From an uncultured Bacteroides sp. (GTDB lineage Bacteria; Bacteroidota; Bacteroidia; Bacteroidales; Bacteroidaceae), in the NCBI GenBank assembly GCA_902472795.1, contig CABROZ010000084.1, forward strand, positions 1 through 10,196: a stretch of 10,196 nucleotides of DNA, written 5' to 3'. Within the stretch, counting starts at the first letter, position 1. Each line of letters begins with the position of its first letter. Shown here piece by piece: positions 4,782 through 10,196 of the stretch. The notes under the pieces were generated by a model. The model was not told the origin of the DNA. It did not search any database and saw only the letters and a program-made list of their open reading frames with translations. The position numbers and the translations under genes were made by a program.

Positions 4782-7067
4782 CTATTCCTCACCGTAGATG
4801 TACTCTACGGGCGACTTCTTGAAGCGCAGGATGCGGGTGTCGTTGACGCCGGCACCGTTTTTGGTCAGATACAGACCTGCCATGCTGCCGTTGAAGTACC
4901 ATCCGCTGCCTGTAGGCGAATAGACGGTGAAAAGGATGTTGTTGTAGTGGCCGTGGTAGATGCCCGACGCATTCCACTGGGCGGCAGGGCCGTACCACAC
5001 AACGGGTTCGTATTCTGGAAAGTCGGGACTCTTCATGCCTACGTAGATCAGTTCGCCGATGGCTAAACTGTCTATCACTAAGTCGCTGCGTCGGCGTTGT
5101 TCGCGCTGTATCTTGCTGTGGCCTTCCCACGGGGTTTTCAGGATGTGGGTTCCGCTCCACATCACCCACACGTAGTCGGTGGCGTCGAACACGAGGTTGA
5201 AGTCCTCCATCGAGGGCACCTCGTAGCCATCGGGGGCAAGGGTGGTGGGAGGCAGCTTGTTCATGTGCACGTTGTCCGTGGTGCGGAAGCCGTCGAGCAC
5301 GGCAATGCCGTCCTGCACCACGACCCGCAGTCCCTGTTGCCTTCCTCCCTGATAGGCCCATCCCCACAGGTCGTAATATTGTTCAGGGGTGCAGTGGGTC
5401 AGATAGTCGAGTACGGTACTGTTGGCCTGTACGGCAGGGTCGGCCGACGAAAGCACCTGGTCGGCAAACGACTTCGAGTCGCCGCGGGCATTGTACTTGC
5501 ACCACCACACGCCGTGCAGCCAGGTGACGGGCAGTCCGTAGTTGAGGCGCGACACGGTGTATTCCTCGCGTGCCGAGCCGTCGGCCTGGTTGCGGATGAC
5601 GAGGCGGGCTTCCTGCAGGCGGCCGTTGGCGGTGGGATCGTTGGGTTTCCATCCGGCCAGTACGCGGCATACGTTGCTGCCTTCCTGCTGCGGCACGATT
5701 TTCAGCCAGGGATCTTCACCGTCGTCAAACTCGGCCACGAGCTCCTTTCCTTCGGTCAGGGTGAACGTGCCCAGTTCGTTGTCGATGTAGCGGTCGAAGC
5801 GGTGGGCATAGGTTTTCGTGTCGAAGCTCATCAGTCCGTCTATCTGCACCGGATTGGCTTGCAGTACCAGGCGGATGTGGTCTTCGGGGTAAGAGTTGTC
5901 CAATCCCTTGCGGTGGAATTGCAGGGTGGTTTCGTCGGCGGCCACTCCGGGCGGATAGAGCGACTTGCGTATGCGGAACAGATTTTTGCCTTCGAGGCTG
6001 CGCGTTGGTGCCACGGGTTCCACGGTCAGCGGATAGCCTTCGAGGGGAAGCATCTCCAGTTCGTCGTCGCAATCGACGGCCAGCAGCACCTCGGTGGCGC
6101 TGTGCGGAAAGACGAGGGTTGCACCTTCATCGGCCACCTGTACGTCGTCGGGCAGTCGCGAGGCGGTCCGATCCACGGTCAGTCGGCTGTCCAAGCCGGG
6201 AATCAGTTCCGTACCTTCGCCTTCGGCCCATTCTTCCACGACGAGGTGTGCGCCGCTCAGGTCTTTGCGCACGGTTATGGTGTAGATTGTGTTGCGTTTC
6301 AGTGTTTCGGGCAAGGGCTGCTCCATTTCGTAGGTTGTTCCGTCCATTTCGGCCTTGACATATACCTTCAGGTCGGGATTGGCTTGCTCGTAGAGGTAAA
6401 CGATGCCTGCCGAGTCGCGTTCCAATCCGGGGTCGAAGGTCAGCAGAAGGTCGCCTTTTTCACTTCCCTGTGGTGTCTGTATGGGTGTTTGCGGCAGGAC
6501 GAAGGTCTGTCGGGCGGCATTCTTTACGCCGAATGCGTGTACCTTGATGTTGCCGGCCACACGGGCGCGGAAGTCAAGCCGGGCTGTTCCGTGCTTCAGG
6601 GTCAGCGGAATGGAGTATCCCGTTTGTCCGCTCAGGTCGGTCTGCCCGGTCAGGAAGTGTTGCGCCTGTTCGGCATCGGCGGCAAGGATACGGCTTCGGA
6701 AGTCGGCCTCGTCCAGTACGTCGGTTTCGGGCGCTTCGTCCGTTGCCACGTTGGCCAGCACGTAGAGGGTACCGCTCTTACGCTTCAGTTCGAGGCTGTA
6801 GAGGCCTTCGGCTTTGGCTGTCAGGTCGGGGTAGTAGGCGGTCAGCGTGCCGTTCTCGAACAAGTAGGCATCCAGTCGTTCGATGTGGTTTTCTCCGGCC
6901 ACGGGCAGGGTCTGGCCTTCGGCGCTGTAGTCGCTCAGGCTGACTTTCAGCAGAGCCTGTCCGTTGTCGGCAAAAAGTTCGTTGGTGCGTTCGTCCGAGC
7001 AGGCTTGCAGGGCCAGCAGGGTGGCGAGCAGGGCGGTGGTTCGGGTGATGTATCTTCTGATGTTCAT
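4782..7067 (-). CDS. Large fimbrillin-like surface lipoprotein with C-terminal FISUMP / lectin-like domain (putative fimbrial tip protein)
   Basis: I choose the ATG at 7067 (761 residues) because it gives a lipoprotein signal: MNIRR, a hydrophobic core and lipobox LQAC with Cys23, followed by SDERTNE, an acidic stretch typical of surface-exported Bacteroidetes lipoproteins. A longer in-frame start at 7154 would bury this signal behind 29 unlikely residues. Residues about 35-290 resemble FimB/Mfa2 fimbrillins (HIERLDAYLF, LYVLANVATD, HFLTGQTDL, HGTARLDF, LYEQANPDLKVYV, LKRNTIYTITVR, EEWAEGEGTEL). Residues about 295-510 are beta-rich, with GWKPNDP and GRLQEARLVI. Residues about 515-761 carry GVWWCKYNARGDSKSF (519-534), LAPDGYEVPS (610-619) and RILRFKKSPVEYIY (745-758), a pattern like FISUMP or C-type-lectin-like tip domains. 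It is last in the operon, 89 bp after the preceding gene. The tip or adhesin role is inferred. Confidence 0.82.
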   Translation of the reverse strand: MNIRRYITRTTALLATLLALQACSDERTNELFADNGQALLKVSLSDYSAEGQTLPVAGENHIERLDAYLFENGTLTAYYPDLTAKAEGLYSLELKRKSGTLYVLANVATDEAPETDVLDEADFRSRILAADAEQAQHFLTGQTDLSGQTGYSIPLTLKHGTARLDFRARVAGNIKVHAFGVKNAARQTFVLPQTPIQTPQGSEKGDLLLTFDPGLERDSAGIVYLYEQANPDLKVYVKAEMDGTTYEMEQPLPETLKRNTIYTITVRKDLSGAHLVVEEWAEGEGTELIPGLDSRLTVDRTASRLPDDVQVADEGATLVFPHSATEVLLAVDCDDELEMLPLEGYPLTVEPVAPTRSLEGKNLFRIRKSLYPPGVAADETTLQFHRKGLDNSYPEDHIRLVLQANPVQIDGLMSFDTKTYAHRFDRYIDNELGTFTLTEGKELVAEFDDGEDPWLKIVPQQEGSNVCRVLAGWKPNDPTANGRLQEARLVIRNQADGSAREEYTVSRLNYGLPVTWLHGVWWCKYNARGDSKSFADQVLSSADPAVQANSTVLDYLTHCTPEQYYDLWGWAYQGGRQQGLRVVVQDGIAVLDGFRTTDNVHMNKLPPTTLAPDGYEVPSMEDFNLVFDATDYVWVMWSGTHILKTPWEGHSKIQREQRRRSDLVIDSLAIGELIYVGMKSPDFPEYEPVVWYGPAAQWNASGIYHGHYNNILFTVYSPTGSGWYFNGSMAGLYLTKNGAGVNDTRILRFKKSPVEYIYGEE

Positions 7068-7156
7068 ACAGGCGTAAGGGTTTCGTAAAGGGTGAATAAC
7101 GTCAGGGCGTTGCCCCGGTGCCGTGGTGTGCGGACGTCCGGGGCTTGTCGCCACTG

Positions 7157-8056
7157 TCAGGATTGGCGTCGGCTATAAGGAGTCAGTTCCGTGTTGGTAC
7201 CTTCTTCCCATTCGTCGAAGGACACGTTGAGCTTGATGTCGATGCGGTCCTGGCGCACGGTGATGGTATAGACGGTATTTCGCTTCAGCGGTCCGTCGAA
7301 GGCCTTGGTCAAGGTCTTTTCCTCTCCGTCGATGACGGCTGTCACGCTGATCTGTATGTCCTGGTTCTCCTGCTCGTAAGCATAGAGCATGCCTGATTTT
7401 CCGTCGGTGATGGGTTGCTCGAATACCACGGTCGTGTCCTTGCGGTTGGCGCTGGCCGGCGACTGTATGCTTTCCTGCGGGAAGAGATAGGCCGAATGAG
7501 CCAGGTTGCGCAGGGTGACGTCTTTCACCGATACTTCTTCGAGCGATTCTACGGCCAGATCAAAGCGTGCCATACCTCGCTTCAGCGAGACGGAGGCTGC
7601 TCCGGCCGGGCTGCCTGTGCTTTCCAGAGCCAGTACGCCGGTGAAGAAGTGTGCCGTCTGTGCAGGCATGTTGATGACACTTTGCTTCCAGTCGGTTTCG
7701 TTCATGTCAAGTCCCTGCAGGCTTTCGGTGGGAATGCTTCCGCCCGTATAGGCCAGCAGGTAGAGGTTGCCCGAGCGGCTGTCAACCTGCAGGTTGTAGC
7801 TTTCGGACTGAGGAGCGCCCAGTTCGTAGATTTTAGCCATTTTCCCGTCCTTGAACAGGAACGCTTTTACGTCGGTTATGTCATTTTCACCATCGGCGGC
7901 CTGTATCAGGCTTTCGTAGGCGGCCAGTCGGGCGTTGATGATTGTAGTACCCGAGTTGTCGGACGGCAATATCTCTTCCGTGTCGTTCGAGCAAGAGGTC
8001 ATCACAAATGTGGTGCATACTGCAAAGGTCATAGCCTTCATAAACTTCAATTCCAT
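7157..8056 (-). CDS. Short FimB/Mfa2-family fimbrial lipoprotein
   Basis: This 299-residue protein starts MELKFMKAM, has a hydrophobic segment and lipobox MTSC with Cys22, then SNDTEE, an acidic run suiting export to the cell surface. Its whole mature part is one fimbrillin-like unit: DITDVKAFLFKDG (59-71), SGNLYLLAYTGG (95-106), HFFTGVLAL (136-144), KRGMARFDL (159-167), LYAYEQENQDIQISV (224-238), PLKRNTVYTITVRQD (256-270) and DEWEEGTNTEL (281-291). These elements occur in the same order in both neighbouring genes, so the three are paralogues. It stops where the long paralogues continue into their middle and C-terminal domains. Mfa2/FimB proteins anchor fimbriae in the outer membrane and control their length; an anchor or accessory pilin role is likely but not proven. 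A second Met at residue 6 is an alternative start. Confidence 0.85.
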   Translation of the reverse strand: MELKFMKAMTFAVCTTFVMTSCSNDTEEILPSDNSGTTIINARLAAYESLIQAADGENDITDVKAFLFKDGKMAKIYELGAPQSESYNLQVDSRSGNLYLLAYTGGSIPTESLQGLDMNETDWKQSVINMPAQTAHFFTGVLALESTGSPAGAASVSLKRGMARFDLAVESLEEVSVKDVTLRNLAHSAYLFPQESIQSPASANRKDTTVVFEQPITDGKSGMLYAYEQENQDIQISVTAVIDGEEKTLTKAFDGPLKRNTVYTITVRQDRIDIKLNVSFDEWEEGTNTELTPYSRRQS

Positions 8057-8143
8057 AATCGTTAGTTTGCTTTTAAAAGTTAGTAATTGATTGATAAATG
8101 GCCGCAGACTGCGCGTTGCAAGCTGCGAGCTGTTCGTTTGTTG
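8057..8143. other. 87-bp intergenic gap inside the fimbrillin operon
   Basis: The left part is AT-rich (leader of the 299-residue gene) and the right part is GC-rich with short self-complementary elements, for example CGCA-GAC-TGCG at 8104-8114. No T-run follows on the minus strand, so it is not a convincing terminator and the three genes are probably co-transcribed. A weak TAACTTTT (complement of 8075-8082) resembles a -7 box but lacks the final G. Confidence 0.5.
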
Positions 8144-10196
8144 TTAGTTGTAAGTGTATTCTACCGGACTCTTGATGCAACGTATTGCGCGGGTCTTGGT
8201 AGCGTTTTGTGCCGTAAACTTGAACCAGTTCTGGTTGGGGCGGTCGGCTTGGGCGTACCCTTCCATGTACCAGGTGTTCGAGGTGTTGCCGGCAGTAGCC
8301 ATCATGATCATCATCGGCGAGATGTTTCCTATGGTGGTGTTCCACTGGTGTCCCAGTCCGTACAGCGTCCAGTGGGCGCCTTCGTATTCAAAGTCGTAAA
8401 AGGCGATGGTGCCGTAGGGTTGTCCCAGAAAACTGGCTTCGCGTTCGACGATGTTCACGGTGATGGTCTGTCCCTGGCTGTTCTGATGCGTCCGTGCCCC
8501 TATGCCACCGATGTTGCAGTTGGTGCCCCATACAAAGAAGGCATAGTCGTCGTAGTCGGGCAGCTGGTATCCGTCGGGAGCCATCTGCGTGGCTGGCATC
8601 GAGCCCCAGTTCTGTGCGGTACTTTTCATGCCTTCGTGGTAGAAACCCGTACCGTCGTGGCTCAGCGGAAGCTCGTCGGGATTGCCTCCCTGATACTGTC
8701 CGCCCATTAGGGCCTGCAGTTCGTCGTCGGTGCAGTCGGTCAGGCGTTGCATGACTGAGGTACCTGCTGCCAGGTCGTCGGCAATGCTGATCTGGTCGTC
8801 GAAGCTCTTGACGTTGCCCCGCAGGTTGTATTTGCACCACCACGTTCCGCCGATGTTGACTACGGGTAACCCTCTGTTCTGTCGGCGTATGGGATAGGCT
8901 TCGCGGTTGTTTCCGTCGCTGTCGGTGATGACTAATCGAGCTTCCTGCATGCGTCCGTCGGCTTCGGGGTCGTTGGGTTTCCAGCCGCCCAATATGCGGT
9001 AGTTGCCGGCAGTGCCGTCTATCTTGATCCACGGTGTCTGTCCGTTGTCGGCTTCTACCGTGGCTGTTTTGGCCTCGGGCAGGATGAGGGGTCGCAGTTC
9101 GCCCTCTACGTAGCGGCCGAAGTCGCATACCCCGTCTTCATTGAGGCTGATGCTGCCTTCCAGTCTGACCGGATTGGGAAAGAAAGCCAGTACGACGCGG
9201 CCTTTGTGAATTTGTCTCTTATAAACGTCGAGGTGAATGTACTCGCGTATGGTGCCCGGCAGGCGATGGGCATTGGCCACCGTGAGGCGCGCCACGGGTT
9301 CGAGGGTACGTGTGCCGGCTGCCTGTACGCTGACGCCGGTAATGCGTCCGTCCACTGTCACTGTGGCTCCGGGTTCGGCGTCGAGGACGAGGTCGAAGCG
9401 GTTGGCCGTGTAGGGGATGAAGACGCTGTCGCACGTGGCATTTACCGTAATGTTGGTGGGCAGTGCGGAGGCTTCGGTGTTGACCCGTGCCTTGAGCCGG
9501 GTTTCGGAATCGGAGGTCTCGCCCTGTTCCCAGTCGTCGCCGCTGATGTCCATCGCTACGTCGCCGCCACGGCCATACACGTGGATGGTGTAAACCGTGT
9601 TGCGTCGGATGGTGGCAGGCAGCAGGGCTTTCATCTTATGCAATCCGTCGCGAAAGCGCACCAGCACTTCGGCCTGTATGTCGGCATTCTGTTGCTCGCA
9701 GAGGTAAAAGAGGGTTTCGCGGGCATTGGACAGCGGCTGGCTGTACTGCTTGTCGAAGCGGGTTGTTGCGGCATGCTCGGGGTGTGCGGCAGTGGGCCGT
9801 GCGTTGAGGTAGCCTTCATCGGCCAGACGGTCGATACTTATTTGCAGCACTTCGACGCCCTGGTCGGTCGATTCGAGGTCGATGCGGGCCACACTGCGGG
9901 TCATGCCGACCGCCAGTTCGGCAGCCGACGTGTTGCCCAACTCTGTGTGTCCGCTCATCAGCAGGCCTTGAGCCGTCATTTCGGCTGTCGGTGCCGAGAG
10001 GGCCAGGAATTCGTCGAGCGTAGTTCCCGGTGACAGGCTTTCCAAGGCTGTGGCTTTCGAGGCGTTGGCCAGGAAGTAGAGGGTGCCTCGGTCGTGTGCC
10101 AGGCTGAGGTAGCAGCGGCCGTCGGTGTCGGGAACCAGCGGGCCATAGGCCTCTTGCAACACTCCGTCTTCGAAGCGGAACGCCTTGACGTCATTC
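8144..10196 (-). CDS. Large fimbrillin-like protein with C-terminal FISUMP / lectin-like domain, N-terminus outside window
   Basis: The frame is open through the right edge: the first visible residues NDVKAFRFEDG align with ITDVKAFLFKDG near residue 60 of the next gene, so only the signal peptide and roughly 60 residues are missing. The GTG near 10162 is an internal Val codon, not the start. In the visible 683 residues, 1-230 are fimbrillin-like (GTLYFLANAS 37-46, MSGHTEL 80-86, GMTRSVARIDL 97-107, IRRNTVYTIHVY 196-207, DDWEQGE 220-226). Residues 240-445 are a middle beta-rich region with GGWKPNDPEADGRMQEARLVI (403-423). Residues 448-683 are the C-terminal domain with GGTWWCKYNLRGNVKSF (449-465), MAPDGYQLPD (538-547) and CIKSPVEYTYN (673-683). 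It has the same architecture as the 761-residue protein two genes downstream. It is a probable fimbrial tip or adhesin subunit; the partner and ligand are unknown. Confidence 0.83.
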   Translation of the reverse strand, partial: NDVKAFRFEDGVLQEAYGPLVPDTDGRCYLSLAHDRGTLYFLANASKATALESLSPGTTLDEFLALSAPTAEMTAQGLLMSGHTELGNTSAAELAVGMTRSVARIDLESTDQGVEVLQISIDRLADEGYLNARPTAAHPEHAATTRFDKQYSQPLSNARETLFYLCEQQNADIQAEVLVRFRDGLHKMKALLPATIRRNTVYTIHVYGRGGDVAMDISGDDWEQGETSDSETRLKARVNTEASALPTNITVNATCDSVFIPYTANRFDLVLDAEPGATVTVDGRITGVSVQAAGTRTLEPVARLTVANAHRLPGTIREYIHLDVYKRQIHKGRVVLAFFPNPVRLEGSISLNEDGVCDFGRYVEGELRPLILPEAKTATVEADNGQTPWIKIDGTAGNYRILGGWKPNDPEADGRMQEARLVITDSDGNNREAYPIRRQNRGLPVVNIGGTWWCKYNLRGNVKSFDDQISIADDLAAGTSVMQRLTDCTDDELQALMGGQYQGGNPDELPLSHDGTGFYHEGMKSTAQNWGSMPATQMAPDGYQLPDYDDYAFFVWGTNCNIGGIGARTHQNSQGQTITVNIVEREASFLGQPYGTIAFYDFEYEGAHWTLYGLGHQWNTTIGNISPMMIMMATAGNTSNTWYMEGYAQADRPNQNWFKFTAQNATKTRAIRCIKSPVEYTYN

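Noticed and set aside
5097..7088. A 663-codon open frame on the plus strand, antisense to the large fimbrillin.
   Set aside because: Its composition is Gly/Val/His/Gln-rich with no recognisable domain or signal, and it lies entirely opposite a gene with clear paralogues and a lipobox. It is a by-product of GC-rich codon use.
7068..7154. In-frame N-terminal extension (29 residues) of the large fimbrillin, starting at 7154.
   Set aside because: The extension is Pro/Arg/His-rich and would precede a complete lipoprotein signal peptide that begins at the Met encoded at 7067.
8075..8082. Possible internal minus-strand promoter (TAACTTTT) before the 299-residue fimbrillin.
   Set aside because: It lacks the last G of TAnnTTTG, has no clear -33 box, and would leave a leader of only about a dozen bases.
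9212..9229. The minus strand encodes DVYKRQ, a peptide notorious as the translation of the Tn5/Nextera mosaic-end adapter.
   Set aside because: The DNA differs from the 19-bp mosaic end at four positions by my alignment, the frame continues normally on both sides, and the paralogue at 4782-7067 aligns across the same region. An adapter artefact or chimera would be exact. A read-level check would settle it.
9206..10033. Long plus-strand frame opposite the partial fimbrillin, and similar antisense frames at 7415-8065 and 8087-8710.
   Set aside because: They have the same low-complexity antisense composition, no motifs, and lie opposite well-supported genes.

Overview
The window looks like a Bacteroidales chromosome, most likely Bacteroides or a close relative. 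The signs are surface lipoproteins of the FimB/Mfa2 fimbrillin type, a promoter matching the Bacteroides -33/-7 consensus (TAnnTTTG), weak or absent Shine-Dalgarno sequences, AT-rich spacers full of short tandem repeats, and GC-rich genes. I cannot name a species from the sequence.

Left part, rightward genes (about 1-4275): the 3' end of fmt (formylation of initiator Met-tRNA), a 214-bp repeat-rich spacer, rpe (ribulose-phosphate 3-epimerase), then comEC (membrane channel family for DNA uptake). The comEC ATG directly follows the rpe stop codon, so these two are almost certainly co-transcribed. A 230-bp spacer follows. It begins with seven copies of a 15-bp repeat that already overlap the comEC stop codon, and it ends with a good Bacteroides-type promoter. 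That promoter drives a fused gene: an N-terminal Cof-type HAD phosphatase joined to a C-terminal hotdog acyl-CoA thioesterase resembling the menaquinone enzyme MenI/YdiI.

Middle (4275-4781): a 507-bp gene-free spacer between converging transcripts. It holds an intrinsic terminator for the HAD-hotdog gene, a perfect 7-bp dyad, about eight tandem copies of a 22-bp repeat with a palindromic core, and a long hairpin with a T-run that ends the leftward operon.

Right part, leftward genes (10196-4782): three paralogous fimbrillin-like proteins in a row. The first in transcription order is truncated by the window edge; the other two have clear lipoprotein signal peptides. The first and third are long. 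They share a fimbrillin-like N-terminal domain, a middle beta-rich region and a C-terminal domain with WWCKYN, APDGY and KSPVEY motifs, resembling the FISUMP / C-type-lectin-like domains of Bacteroidales fimbrial tip proteins. The second protein is only the fimbrillin-like domain. The set reads as the accessory, anchor and tip end of a fimbrial locus whose main stalk gene probably lies beyond the right edge. I saw no tRNA, rRNA, CRISPR array or transposase gene.
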